From NCBI GenBank assembly GCA_002197995.1, contig NGZR01000002.1, forward strand, positions 124,001 through 188,000: a stretch of DNA of 64,000 bases. The letters run 5' to 3'. Within the stretch, counting starts at the first letter, position 1. Each line of letters starts with the position of its first letter. The notes under the pieces are model-generated. The model was not told the origin of the DNA, did not search any database, and was given only the letters and a program-made list of their open reading frames with translations. Of the stretch, positions 35,681-48,578 are shown piece after piece. The DNA comes from Gaeumannomyces sp. JS-464 (lineage: Eukaryota; Ascomycota; Sordariomycetes; Magnaporthales; Magnaporthaceae). Made by a program: the position numbers and the translations under genes.

Positions 35681-38600
35681 CCCCCCCGTAAGCTATACAA
35701 CGGCTTTAAAAGCATACGAGCACGCATTTACGTAATAACCCTCCAAGTTCGTGGTGTTTTCCTGGTTTCTCTTATAAGCCGTTTACTGCGGCATTTGCTG
35801 CATTCCCAGCTAAATAACAAACCTCGCCTATCCCTTCGCCGTTAAGCCTTTGTAAAACCGTCCGCTTTTATATTAACCGTGTTAACTAGTTTAAGGGTGA
35901 AAAGTTAACGCTTTACAGCATCGATTACCCACTTGTAACGGAGGTCGATTATACGGGTGCGGGCTAATTTCAACGGGTTTAGCACCGTTGTTTAAGCGTT
36001 AGCGCTATCCGTATGCACTACGAGAGTTCTCGCTAAAGTATCCAATTTCCTTTAAAATGCTTTTAATTTAAAGCAAAGCCCGGCCCGTTAGCAAAAGGTT
36101 AACGAATTCCGCCTCCGTCGTTAACGTCGTTACAAAATTTGCTTTTTTAATTACTAGTAAACAGGACCACCCGCTAGCATAACGATTACGCCGCTTGTAA
36201 ATGCCTTCGTACGGAAGCAGTTAGCGAACGAGGCATTTTTATAAACCTTTAAGCCTATCGCTTCGGCGTTATAAGTAGGCCCATTAAAAGTAAACGCGAG
36301 CTTTTTAATGCTAATAATGTAGCGTTAAAAGTGCTTTAGCAATGCTAAATGCTCGTTGCCGGGATTAGCGTTAACTTTTTGCAACCTCCTTACGGTATAC
36401 GTAATATTAGGGCGAGTAATGCTAGCGAGGTAGCTAATACTCGCTATTTCCAACTAGTAGCGCAAAACCTCTTCGTGCGGGAAAAGGTCCCAAATGATCG
36501 GCATTACAAAGCTAAAAGGCCAAAGCGTTTTTACTACCTTAAGGTTTTCCCGTCCGTATTTAGTAATAATCTTGTTAATATAATCGCGTTAATAAAAGCT
36601 TACAGTTTTCCGCTAGCGATCCTTTATAACCTACATGCTAAGGAACGTTTTTACGTTATTTAAAGCGGTTATTTCGAACCGGCTACCCACTTCGTTAGCG
36701 ATGGTTTTAATTTTCGTAACCGTATAAGCGGCAATTTGGAAATCGTCCACGTAAAGCAATAGCATAACGCCCGTTTCCTTTTACGGTAAAGGCAAACGTT
36801 TTAATAAATCGGCTTAAAGCTAAGTGCTTTAAACTCCGGAGTAATCGTTTAATACCATTATAAAAGCGATTTGCAAAAGCCGTAAAGTGCTTTTTTTAAA
36901 CGGTAATAGTAACTTTTTTACCTAACCGGAATGCTTTAAAATTGCTATACGTATATTATAACGTTATTAAATACGATAGCGCTAAAATAAGCAACCACGA
37001 AATCGAACTAGCGGCATTTAAGGTCGTTAACGGCCACAAGCATAAAAAACACCCTTGTAAATGTTGTATAAGCGATTGCCGCGTACGTTACAACCTTATC
37101 CTCGCCCGGAATATCGTCGTAATTACCGCAAACGACTTAACGCGCTTTAATCTTTTTTAAAAGCGCCGTTAAGCGTTAGCTTAAGCACGTTACCCATTTG
37201 CCCGGCAATGCTTTAGCGCCCGGGGGCAATTTTTCCAGCACTTACGTGCTTTTTTCAAGCAGCGTATTAATTTGCTTTTGCATTGCTAGCTTATAATATC
37301 GCTCGTACTCGGTTTCGTGCTTTACCGCGTTATAATAATGGGCCGGAATATACGGTGTTCCCGGCACCGTGGCGACGCCGAAAAGCGTAAGGTCGGGGAT
37401 TTTAAAACCGCCGATTTTTTAAGGCAAAACGATATCGTTATCCGGGTACGTAATGTTAACAAATGCAAAACCCGTTTTTCGGTAATTTCCTCGGCAGTTT
37501 TAATATCCGTATTAAAGCTGTAAAAGCTTTCGTCGTTTTCGGCGCTTTTAAAGTTACCCGGATTCTTTTCCGCCACTTTTTTAATATTTTAAGCTCGAAG
37601 CGAGCCGTTATAAATACTTCCGCGGGCTCCCTTTTTTTGCAGGTTTTTGGTATTAGGATTTATAATGCTTAAAAGCCGTTAAGCGCTTTTTTAATCGCCG
37701 GTCACTCGGCGGGGACGGCGGCCGCTTTTTGCAAGTCCTTTTTTTAAACGCTACGGGCATCGTAACCGCCTCGTTACCGAGCTCGGGAGTTTTTTCGGGT
37801 GTTAGCATGCCCGGGCCGGCGGGCTTTTTAAGCTTTTTAAGCTTTGCAACGGCAGGCTCCTCGTCTTTCGCTTCGGTTTCCCCGGTTTTTTCCGCAAGCG
37901 ATAAATCGTTATCACTTCCGGGGCCGGCAATATCGCCAATTGCACCGGTATTACCATCGTTACTATTAGTGGAATTAATAGTTAAGCTAATATTATAAAC
38001 CTAAGTGCTTATTATAAAGTAAAAGTTTTAATAACGGCTTCGTTAACCGCATTAGTAGTAATCGCTTTTTTAATAAAGTTATAAAGCGACTTCCGGCGTT
38101 TACTAGCGCCCTCGTTAATCCGTGCGTTACGGCAACGGAAAACCTTATTAATACCATCCGGCTTAATTAGCAAAATCTCGTTATAAAGCTTTTCCAGCCC
38201 ATAAACCGGCCTTTTGTTACCTTAAGGCTATTTTGTTAGCTTTGGCTTGTTTGCCGTTTTTAATTAGCACTTAGGCGACCGCGCCCCAAATGCGAAGGGT
38301 ACGGATTGGTGGTTAGTAATACTCCTCGTTAAAACCGATTGCCTTTACTTACGCTTTGTGCGGCTTTCCTTGCCGCTAAAAGCTGTATTTTAAGGTGTAG
38401 TTTAGCACTTTTCTCGCTGCTTGCAAAGCATATACCCAGTACTTTTTATGCAGGCCGTTAACGTTAATCCCGGTGCGAACCGCGTTAAATATAATACGGT
38501 TAGCACGCTTAACGATGCTATTTATCTTCGGGCATCGCGCCGGGCTAATTTCGCAAGTTTTGCTTCGAGCAATGCAATAAGCCCTTAGCTTTTCCGGGTT

Positions 38601-40706
38601 AAACTTCGTACTACCGTTCGTATAAATTGCTTATATTTTAATACCTAATTGGAATTTAATATAGCTAATTTAATTACAAACCTTCGTAAAAATCTCCGTG
38701 CTGGCTTTACTAACTGCAAAAATTACCCAGTTAAAAGTAATTGCCTTATTAGTAATATAAACGGCGTAATTATATCCGCCGTATAAAGTAAGCGAAATGG
38801 TTAATGTATTTATATAAATACGGCTTAAAAAGCGGGTAATGCGGGAAAATAACGATTGCCGATAATTTGGGTCGCTTTGCTTTCCAAACAACCGTTACAA
38901 GTATGCTTTAATGCCTCGAAATAGCTAAACTTTAATGCTTGCAACGCGGTAGGCCGTTATTACCGCCTTTTTATTAGCATGCATTAAGCGCTAATGCATT
39001 ATTACGTAAGGCACCGGGCGCTTTATCGTAATCGGTGCGTTAGTTTCCGTCGGTCGGTTTCCTCCGTTAAGTGCGTTGCTTAAGGCCATAAAGCCCGGGG
39101 GCGCGCTTACGGGCACGTTAACGTTAGCAATTAATACGTTATTATTAATTTGGTAACTGCTTAACCATTTATCGTCGGGCGTTACGAAGTAATCGGTTTA
39201 ATCGTCCTTTAGGCCTGCTTTGCGCATTTTGCCAAAGCTAAAAAGGTTAAAAGGGGATTTAAGCGTAAAAATTGCTTGTAAGGTAACTGTAGTAACGCCC
39301 GCTTTATTACGTTAATGCATTTCGACGGTGCCCTTTTTAACGGAAACTTAGGCGCCGCCGTTAGCCGTGGTAGCGTTATAAGGGACCTCGCGCTTTTTTA
39401 GCGAGGTAAACCACTTGCGATCGTTAAAGTGGTGTTTAAACGAGCCGGAATCGATTATTACGGCGTTACGGGCACTGTTAACATTGCCTTTAAAGCGGTA
39501 TTAGCCATGTTATTTAGCTGGCACTGCCCCGATTAACCGGCCACACTACCAGTATGGTCGGCAGCCTTCGGGTTAGCTATGCCTCGTTAGCTGCCTTATT
39601 ACCTCGCTAAAAGCGCCGTCTCCGAAATACTTAGCTTTCCAAACCTTTTTAAGCTTAAAGTGCAAAAGCCAGCAGTTATCGTTACCGCCCTTGTAATGTT
39701 TACCGCACTTATCGTGGTAAGGAGCACGCGAAACGATAGTATAACCCTTTTTATTACAAGGCCTCGGCTTTTAAAATCCCTCCGGCTTTTGTTAGTTTAA
39801 TTATAGCTTTCGATTCCGAAGCTTTTATAACCGCCGTGTTTTTCGAGCACTTTCGAAATAAAGTTAGCGGGGTGCGGCGCTCGCTTTTACAATTCCCTAA
39901 AGCTATAGCTACCGCAAAAGGGTAATGGCGCTAAGCCCGTTAACGAGGCTCCTTATAAGCATCCGATCCGGAATGTTAATGTTAGCTAATCCAAAGCCTG
40001 CTTTACTTATAACCAGCGGTCGTATACTTTTTAACGTTACCGTTAAACTTTTCCACCGAAATTGTATAATGTTCGTTAATTAAAGCGTCGAAACGGCCGT
40101 TAGCGGTAATTTTAATAGTGCTAATTACCTTTTAAAAAGCTTTTGGGTTTTAATTCGTCGTTTTTGGGCGGTCCAGCCGGCCTTTTCCAAGTTCCGTGGT
40201 TACTTTTTCGATATTACGGATGCAATACCATGTTAATATCCTCCTAAAAGCCTATAACTGTACAGCTTCGTTCCTCCGCTTTAACCGGCTTAGCCGGAAG
40301 GTTAGCAAATATAAAAGAATATTGCGGGAAGCGGTTAAATGCACCCGGATAGTGCGCTTTTATATTTCCAAGTTAAAAGGCTTTAGCAGTCCGGGACCTT
40401 TACTGCGACTTCGCGGTATTCCGCCATTTTAGCGACTTTGTTAGCACTTTTAACGCGTAAAGGCGTTAAATTGCAAGGGAAATGGTGCTTTTAACGCTAA
40501 AAGGGTTATCGTTATTACTTTGTTATATTGCTAATCGGCGCCGAACGCGGCCTTATTAATTGTCGTTTAACGGTTTTTTAACTGCTGCGCTTCGCCCGTA
40601 ATCCACGGCGGGAAAACGCAAGCAACGGGAAACAACTCGTGCACCGTTAATTTCTCCTAATTAGGTAAAAATATCGTTAACGGTAGCGCGAGGGCTTATA
40701 ACCTAA
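35681..40706 (-). pseudogene. Copia-D gag-pol remnant
   Basis: Minus strand. Gag end at about 39.6-39.76 kb: CGKHYKGGNDNCWLLH resembles a CCHC nucleocapsid knuckle whose first Cys may be lost. Protease at about 39365-39475: NAVIIDSGSFKHHF, with Asp-Ser-Gly at 39444-39452 intact, then NDRKWFTSLKKREVPYNATT. RT active site: VMLLLYVDDFQIAA, YVDD at 36742-36753 intact, followed by VGSRFEIT as in Copia RTs. Integrase lies between (37.5-39.0 kb) but is only partly readable. TAA codons still interrupt every frame (for example, immediately before KETGVMLLL), so no full protein can be made. Antisense open stretches at 36349-37160 and 37317-37998 are shadows of this pol. Confidence 0.75.
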
Positions 40707-40873
40707 TGGAAGTGCGCGATAATAAGCACCCGAAGTGATTGGTAATTGTTCCTTAACTACTTTATTAGATCGCGGGTTAAGGCGCGCGCAGGTTAAAATA
40801 TTAGGGCCAGTGCATAGGTTTAAAGCTGTGGGGCACTAGTTGCCACCCACGTAATTCCAAGCCACTTTTAACA
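40707..40873 (-). repeat. Copia-D 5' LTR
   Basis: 167 bp; TGGAAGTGCGCG at the left (TAAAAGTGCGCG in the 3' copy, a G to A pair) and GCCACTTTTAACA at the right. Confidence 0.9.
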
Positions 40874-42908
40874 CAAAGCCGAAATTTTTTTTTCGCATAA
40901 TAACCTTTTAAAGTTTAACAAATGCAAAATTTAACTTTAAAAAAAATATTACTATTAAGCAAAAAGGATAATTCGCATAATTTTAACTTATTAACTTAAA
41001 CGCTTTAAACGCAGCATAGTAATATATTGCTTAACGCGCATAAAGCGTATATATAATAACCATTTGCTAATTAAAAGCAGCGTATAACTTATTAATTACT
41101 ACCTAAGTAAATACTTTTAGCAAAAACGATATTACTAACTTAAATAAACGACTTTAATAGTAAATAAATAACGCATACCGTAAACTTACTTATTTACTTT
41201 TAAACTTTAATCGTATAAAGCTATTTATTTTTGCGAACGGAATATTCGGTAATAATAAAAACTTAACATTACAATTTAGGTTTTTAATCGCTTTAGCAAA
41301 AAAACAAACCGTACGAAAATAACTTTCTTTTTATAAGGAAATATTTTGCATTAGTTATCGATTAAAAACAAACGAGTTATACGAAACGTTTTAAGTAGCG
41401 AATTGTACGAAATAACAATTAGCTTTAATAATAAATTCGCATTAAATATAACGTTAAAATAAATTACATTTGTTTTAAATGCCGTATAAATTTTAATTAT
41501 CGTTTATATAAACTTAAAGTTATTATATAAATGCTTAGTTAAATTAAAAAGCATAACGGAAAAAAATTAATAATTAATATTATATTTTTAAAAATCGTAC
41601 GAAAAGCGGAAAATTTCGAAAATTTGCTAAATTAACGGACGAAATAACCTAATTAACGCTTTAATAAAAAAAAGCCGAACGGTGTTTTATTAACTTTAAT
41701 TTTAACAAATTGTGCAACGATTAAAGTAAAAACGTATATTAAGCGAAGTGAAAAAAAAAAGTAATATTACAAAAGAAATTTCTTTTGTTATTTTTGCTTT
41801 ATACGAATTACAATTATTTTAAACCCTTATTTTTGAAAATAATTTAGCAAAAAATATCGCACGAAAAAAATACTTTTTTTTTAAATATAAAACAAAAATA
41901 AAAACCATTTCGCATAATTAATTTTCAATTAAAATAACTTTATAACTTAAATTAAAACTAATTAAGTTAAAACGAAGCAATTACTTTAATAACGGCATTA
42001 TATAACCTTTAAAAATAACCGTACTATTACCGCTATTACTATTATTAAATTTATTACCCCGGTTTAAACTTTTAACGGATAAGCTTAAAAACGTTAACCT
42101 AATATACGTATATTTATAATTTTAACCGTATAATTGCCAAATATAATTTAAATAAGCTTCGCTTAAAAAGCTACGAATTTATACGCAGCGGGAAAAGCGC
42201 GAAATGGCGTTAAAATTGCGGCATTTTTAAAAATAACGGCGAATTAAAATTTTACGCGAATAAATTAAAACCGCGCGGAAATACAATTCGCGCTGTACAA
42301 TTTTAGCTATTAAAAGCATAATACGCTTATTAAGCGTTATGTTTAAGTTAATAACGTTTATTCGAACTTTAATATCGTACGACGGTAAAGCGGCAAGTTA
42401 GCGTTTTTTAAGCTAAATAAAAAAATTAGATTTATACGAAAAAAAAAGCTAAAAAAGGTAATACGTACGTTAATAACGAAAACCGTTATAAATTAACGAT
42501 TACTAAGCGAACCGGTGGGAAAACGCAATTAAGTCGTACTTTTACTATTAATACGAGTGTTAATTACACTTAAAAAAAATATAAACGTAAACGTTAAAAC
42601 GCTAAACTAAGCAATAAGTACGAAGGATATTATGCGATTTAAAAAAACAATTAAGTGCGTAAAAAAAGAAAAATCGAACGCGCGCGCGAAACGATAACGT
42701 ATAAAACGCGATAATTAACTATAATTAAACGCTGGAAAAAAAAAGGAAAAGTTAAAAAGCGCGCGATTAAAAAAACGGACAAGGTTAAAGTTATAATAAA
42801 AAGTGCGTTATTATGCAAAAAAAAAAAAAGCAAAAGGAAAAAAAAGCGTTTTAATGCTTGCAAAAGTGGGTTTTTCCGTATAACTTTATAAAAGCAAAAA
42901 GGAAAAAC
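40874..42908. other. 2 kb of AT-rich DNA of unknown origin
   Basis: No match to the other repeats of the window and no named domain. It contains a 20-bp perfect palindrome (41769-41788). From 42590 to 42860 a lysine/arginine-rich plus-strand reading is probably only A-rich DNA. Presumably the remnant of another element. Confidence 0.4.
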
Positions 42909-43143
42909 TGTTAGTAAAAGTGGTACTTTTGTAAGCACGGAAATTTCATAAAAGGAAAAAATAAAAATTTATAAATTTGGAACTGGTATTTGTAGTAATG
43001 CATGTTTAAAAAGGAATTTAATTACAAAAAGGGGATTGCAAAATCCCTTTTTATAGGCTCGTAAAAGCGCACGGGCTTTGGGCCCGTTGCTTTACAAGGT
43101 GTGGAGTTTATCCCGGTGCACGCGCTAATTACGTGGATTAACA
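42909..43143 (-). repeat. Copia-A solo LTR
   Basis: 235 bp, TGTTAGTAAAAG..GGATTAACA on the plus strand, i.e. opposite to the full element. The target duplication AAAAC lies at 42904-42908 and 43144-43148. With no internal sequence beside it, this is a solo LTR left by recombination between the two LTRs of a former insertion. Confidence 0.9.
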
Positions 43144-43148
43144 AAAAC

Positions 43149-43848
43149 CACTTTTTATAACCACTTTCGCACAAAGCTATTTATAACTTAATAATTTTAT
43201 CCTTTTTATATAAACCGATTATTACTACCGAATTAATAACTTTTTTTATCCTATTACTTTTACGCCGCTTTTATACGATGCATATATATACGCCGAATTA
43301 CTTAAAAAGATATTTTTTTAACGTTTACATTAAAGCCCAAAGTTAATTACTTTGCATAATATGCTTTTTAACACATATCCTTTTTATTTTGCTCATTTCG
43401 TATAATTACTTTAAATTACTTTATTAAAAAATAACTTAATTTATTTTAATTAATATTTAAAAAAAAAGAAATGCGATTATAAAAAAAACTGCTAATGTTA
43501 AATAAGCAGTTAAAAATCGCACGAAGTTATTTACGAAAAGCGGAAAATTTACGGCCTAAAACTCCGTAATAAAAAATAACGTTTCCCCGGCACGAAGGTT
43601 TCGGCACGGAAATTACCAGTTAAGCCGTTATGTACGAAAGCTATGCAAATTTTATGTTAAATCCCAATTCCGGGGTTTACTTTATACGATCGCACCCCGC
43701 GGCTTTTAACGTAATATATATATATTAAGCAAAGCTTATATAATAAGCTTTTTCTTATATTTAAAAAATAAATAGCTTTTAAACATATATAAATTTAAAA
43801 GCCTTTTTACTTTAAAAACCGGTACCGGTGTAATTGCTATAAGCAAGT
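43149..43848 (+). repeat. Repeat XY, uninterrupted copy
   Basis: X (43149-43365) and Y (43366-43848) are contiguous here and meet at ATATGCTTTTTAAC, exactly where Copia-A sits in the other copy. About 700 bp, no coding capacity, with a CCCCGCGGCTTTTAAC landmark. It joins Gypsy-E copy 2 at about 43848. Class unknown; it could be a solo LTR of another family or a non-autonomous element. Confidence 0.75.
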
Positions 43849-44399
43849 TGTAAGCTTTAAATTATAAATATAAAAAGTAATAAAAAAAAAGTTATAACGG
43901 TAATAAAATTTAATAATCCACTTTTATATTTAATATTAATAAATATACGATTATTTAAAATCGAAAGCGATTAAAACGATTATATTAATATTAAAAAACA
44001 ATTCGCGAGTATTTTAAAAAAAAATATTACAAATACGAAAAATTGTTTAAAAAAACTTAAAAATAATACTTTTTAAATATAACCCGTTTAATTTTAAAAT
44101 TAAGTTTAAATTAAACACGTAATTTAAGTATTAAAAGTTATACTAGTTTAACTTTAAAAAAGTGTTAAAAAAAACAATTAATAAAAAACCTACGAAAAAA
44201 ACATATTAAACCTTTCGATTTTTTAATAGGATATAAAATTTTATAAAAGAAAAAAAAACGGAACAAAGCGAATATACGTTAATTACCGCTTATTAAACGA
44301 GGTTATAATTAAAAATTAGTATTTTTTGTTTTTTATTAACAAATTACGAAATAAACTCGGTAAAATTTAATATTTTACAGTTTTAAATTTGCGAAAAGC

Positions 44400-46140
44400 A
44401 AGCTAGGCAAAAGCACAAAAAATAGGAAAACAGCGGGAAAATGGAAACCGATCGCACTTTTTTCGTCCATTTCCAAAGTTATAAAAGTTATAATAAGAAA
44501 ACGGATCGCTAACGAAGCGAAAGAAAAAAGACTTTTACCGGAAAAACAAATAAGCAATAGAAAAAAACGCAACACTAAACTCGCTATTAAACAAGTAATA
44601 AACACAATAATAACAGCGTGGAATTACGGCGTTATAACCTCGCTATTACAACTCGACCTATTAAAAGCATTCGATAATGTTAACTATATTAAACTGCTCG
44701 ACATAATATAAAAGCAAAGATTTCCACCAAAAATAATTAAATAAATTAAAAGCTGGCTTATAAATAAAACGGCCCGGCTTTAGTTCGACGGAAATACGTT
44801 AACACTAATACCAGTAATTGCAAAAGTCCCGCAAAAATTACCATTATTACTTATATTATTTATCCTTTACATCGCGTTATTATACGACAAGCTGGAAAAA
44901 ATCCTAAAAATAACGGTGGTCGGTTTCGCCGACGATATTAACCTTTTAACAATAAAAAGCACTATAGCGAAAACGGTACAACTGTTAAAAAAAAGCTTAA
45001 AACGTATGCCAAATATGGGCAAAAACAACAAAAATAATATTTAACGCATTAAAAACCGAACTGCTGCATTTTATTAAAACTTTAAACTAAACCCGGGTTC
45101 GTACCGGAATTACCCACGTATAACAATCGCTAACGGCGAAATTCCTCGGAATTTAGCTAAACCACAAATTAAACTTTAAAACCCATACTAAATAAGCGAA
45201 AAGCAAATAGGAAAAATAACAATTGGCGATAACAAAACTCGCAGCGGTAACGTAAAAAAGCAACCTCGCTAAAGCGAAATAATTATACGCAATAGTATGC
45301 AAAAGCGCGATAATATATAAAACCGCAACATACTACCTTCCAACCGAACCACGGGGCCGGCCCCGAAGCGCGGCCAAAAAGTTAGCGAAAAAATAGCGAG
45401 CATGCTTTAAAATGGTAGCCGAAGCATATAAAACGACGTTATTAGCCTATTTAAAAATAAAAACCTACGTACCACTTTTAAATTTATACTTAAACGAAAA
45501 GCTAATTAATATAAAAAATAAATGGCTAAAAACTGGAATAATATAGCGGATTAATAAAGTGATAACGAAAGTAACGGGCCGATTTAAAAGGTTAAAATAC
45601 CGGGAACGGAGTAAAAAACCACACTTTTAAAACGGCCAAACAAAAAAAAGATAAGCGAAACGTTAAAACCGATTTAAAATAACCCCGAAACCGAAACGTA
45701 AACCAATCTTCCGCGAAAACGAAAAAAAGTTTAAATATAAACACGCGAAACGCTAAAACCCTAACGTAACAATAAAATGGAAGTTAAAAATTGCTAGCTT
45801 AACGAAAGCGGTAAAAAAAACGAACCGGTATAAAACCGCGTGCTTAACAAATAACCCCCTATTTACAAAAAAATGGTTAAATACTATAAAAAAATGCCAA
45901 AAGCATATAGCTTAATAGCAATCCAAATTAAAACGGAAAAGCTTAGTTTAAATGCTTTCCTATTTAGTAAAAACGTGCTTAACGCGGTAACGCCGCTATG
46001 CGAATGCGGTAACGGATAAAAGGAAATAGCATAGCACGTGCTAACCTAATGCACCCGTTAAAACAAACAGCGGGATAGCACCGGGATAGCATAAACGGAT
46101 AGCCGAAAAGCATATTTCGAATTATAAAAAATAAAAAACA
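44400..46140 (+). pseudogene. LINE reverse transcriptase remnant
   Basis: A non-LTR (Tad-like) RT. ITSLLQLDLLKAFDNVNYIK at about 44640-44700 is the LDIKGAFD-type block, then a PPKIIK..IKSWLINKTARL segment, VPQKLPLL (normally VPQGSPLS; Gly and Ser changed by G/A and C/T), LFILYIALLYD, and VVGFADDINLL with FADD at 44925-44936 intact. The C-terminal part has NAFLFSKNVLNAVTPLCECG and HVLT..C at 45.95-46.05 kb, like the Cys-His end of fungal LINE ORF2. No RNase H motif was seen after it. Stops occur about every 20-40 codons, fewer than in the Gypsy copies. Confidence 0.8.
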
Positions 46141-48562
46141 TACTATTTAAAAAAATAACACGCATAATGTTTAAAATTAAAAAACTAATAAATTTTAAAA
46201 CAACGAAAAAGGTAAAAGGAAAACGCGCAAAAAAAAAAAAGGAAAAAAAAAACGCTACTAAATCGAAAAAAAACCGAACTATAAATAATTATAAAACGTT
46301 AAACGAAAATACTTTACCAAAAAACGAAAGGAAGGAAAAGTGGACCGACGCTAATACTTTATATACGAGCCGCAACCGAAAAAAAACCGACTAAATTAAT
46401 TATTTCCATTTTTACCCATTTTTTTAATATTTCGTTAATAATATCTTCCCGATATTTAGCTAAAATCCGACCGAAAGTAAAGTTAAAAAGATTTTGCATA
46501 AAAAACATTTAATAAACATAAAAAGGTTAACGAACCAAAAGAAAATAGCGATATAAAAAGAAATATCGACAAACCCGTATTTTAGCCCGCTTTAAAACTA
46601 ACGCTTCCATTCGAATACGGTTAAACGAATCCCACGTATCGATAATTTTAAAAGCCTAACCCGATATAGCTTACGCCGAAAGCACTATATTGCCGGAAAA
46701 GGAACGAACAAAACCCGAGCTATTAAATGTAATTATAACAGCAAAAACGCTTTTTAAGCTAAAAAGGAACAAGCGCGAAAACCTAGCACTAAAAGGAACG
46801 CCGGACCGCTTTCCGATATTTTTCGCAAATCGAACGTAACCGGTAATAGCGTATTTTAAAATGGTATAACAAAGCTAAAAAAAAGCATTAGTAATAAAAC
46901 ATATAATACCGGAACAAAACCGTTATAAACTTTAACGGCATAAGCGACTTTCGTTAAAACATTTTCCAAATCGGCAGCAGTTTTAAAAAAGGATTAAATA
47001 TAGCGCTAATAAGCACGAAAAACGCTATAAACTTAATTTTTAATGCTAGCGGGAGGCTACCAAAGCGGAACCGACAAGTTAGCAATAAAAAAAAAGGAAA
47101 AAAATAACAAATTTAAACGCAAGCACCGCGCGAAAAGGCGCACCCCATATAAATTAAAACGCAAAAAGCTAAAAATATAAATTAACACGACCGGAACCGA
47201 GCAAAAAAAAAGCGGAGCAAATAAAAAACATATAAACTTTATAATAGCATCCCCGGACGGCGCCGGCACTATTAATGCCGTTAGCGAAACGCTAAATACA
47301 ACTAACACAAATTTTACAAACAAGCTTAAAAAGTTAACGAAGCGGAATAAAAAAGGGAATAATACGAAAGATATACATTATCGAGTTGTAAAAAATGTAA
47401 CCCGAAAAAACAGCGATCGCCGCCTTATACTCCTTTTAATAGTACAAACGGTAAAGCTAAAGGAAAAAAAAGAAAAAATTAGTAAAAAAACAAAAAACGA
47501 AGCGGTGTAAAACCGCACTTACAGCTTTAACGCGGGGGTTCGGAGCAACGCCGGCTTCGAAATCGTCGTTATCGTTAAAGCTGGAAAATGGATGCTCGTC
47601 GCGATCGCTACGAAGAGGAATAAACGCAAAGCCGCCATTACCACCGCTACCGCTATAGCCGCCGCGCGTATTACCGCGCGCGCCGCCGCGAAAAAAACGG
47701 GGAGTTTTATTTTTAAAAATTATAATGCAGGAAAACAAAAGCCGGAAAAGGAACGAAGCGCGGAAAGGCAAATATAAAAGCGCGGGCGGGAAAATGCGCG
47801 AAAGTTAAAAGCAAAAGTAGGAAAAAAAATTAAAAGTTATAACAAAAAAAAAAATTAAAAAAGGGCGAAAAAGAAAAGGCAAAAACCTTTAAAAGCAAAA
47901 AGGGAAAAAACGGTGGAAACCCGCACCCGAAAGGAAATAAAAAGCACAACCGAAAAGCACGATATAAATAAGGCAAAAGCAATACAATTACAAAAACGGC
48001 GAACTAATAAAAAAATCGAATGCGCGCTATAAGCGAAGAAATAATCCGCAACCGGAGCGTTACTTCCGGAAACGAATAACATAATTACGTCGAGTTACCC
48101 GACGTTAACCACGACCCCCGAACTTTACGGAACAGCTATACGACTAAACACCGAGGCGAAACCGGAAAACTTCGAACGCGGATAACTAAACTACCGTAAT
48201 TAACCGAACTAATACCACTATTATTAACATTACCACAAAAAAAGAAAACCCGGCATCGGGGCGCTACCTAAGCGTAATATGCATTTTTTACAATTTTTCC
48301 TTTACGTATTTTCCTATTATTACTATTAATTATAAAAACGTTTCCGCGATGGAACTTTTAAAAGCAGTCGCAGAAATTAAGCAAACGGCATTGTTATTTA
48401 ACATAATAAAACCGTATACGAAAAGCAGATATGGTTTTTACTTTTAAGCTACCGAGCCGGATGCGGACCGCATTCGGAAACGAGTTTAAAGGTTTTTACA
48501 TGTATATAAAAACAGCAAAAACACCGAGGTTTTTACAAATATAACGGCAGTATAACTAATAA
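46141..48562. other. Unexplained part of the LINE-type insertion
   Basis: The longest readings are a Lys/Asn-rich 75-codon frame (46167-46394, plus), an 88-codon minus frame (47057-47323) and a minus frame at 47457-47771. The last contains a glycine/arginine-rich stretch (GGARGNTRGGYSGSGGNGG), GC-richer than its surroundings. None matches a family I know. It could be the 3' region of the LINE, the 5' part of a second copy, or a separate insertion. Confidence 0.4.
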
Positions 48563-48578
48563 TAAATTTGCGAAAAGC

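Larger units (their letters stand above)
35515..40873 (-). mobile_element. Copia-D: Copia-type LTR retrotransposon, less mutated than its neighbours
   Basis: 5.36 kb bounded by direct LTRs of 166-167 bp (35515-35680 and 40707-40873), reading TGTTAAAAGTGG on the minus strand. A G-run (ACGGGGGGG) precedes the 3' LTR as polypurine tract, and TTAGGTTATAAGCCC follows the 5' LTR at the primer-binding position. Flanking pentamers (AGTGA and CAAAG) do not match. GC content is visibly higher than in the surrounding block, and protease and RT catalytic motifs survive, so this element was exposed to mutation less, or more recently. Confidence 0.85.
44400..48562 (+). mobile_element. LINE-type (non-LTR) retrotransposon insertion
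   Basis: 4.16 kb flanked by the 15-16 bp direct repeat AAATTTGCGAAAAGC (44385-44399 and 48564-48578), a long target duplication as made by target-primed reverse transcription. The uninterrupted sequence across this point exists in Gypsy-E copy 1 (32450-32470). It begins within an RT coding region, so it is probably 5'-truncated. The 3' end lacks a clear poly-A; it ends in TAACTAATAA. Only the first 1.75 kb is recognised as LINE ORF2; 46.4-48.56 kb is not explained. Confidence 0.75.

Noticed and set aside
41769..41788. 20-bp perfect palindrome as an operator or origin
   Set aside because: A single short A/T-rich palindrome in 50 kb of AT-rich DNA is expected by chance and has no context.
46167..46394. 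Lysine-rich 75-codon frame
   Set aside because: A-rich DNA gives Lys/Asn codons automatically; no domain.
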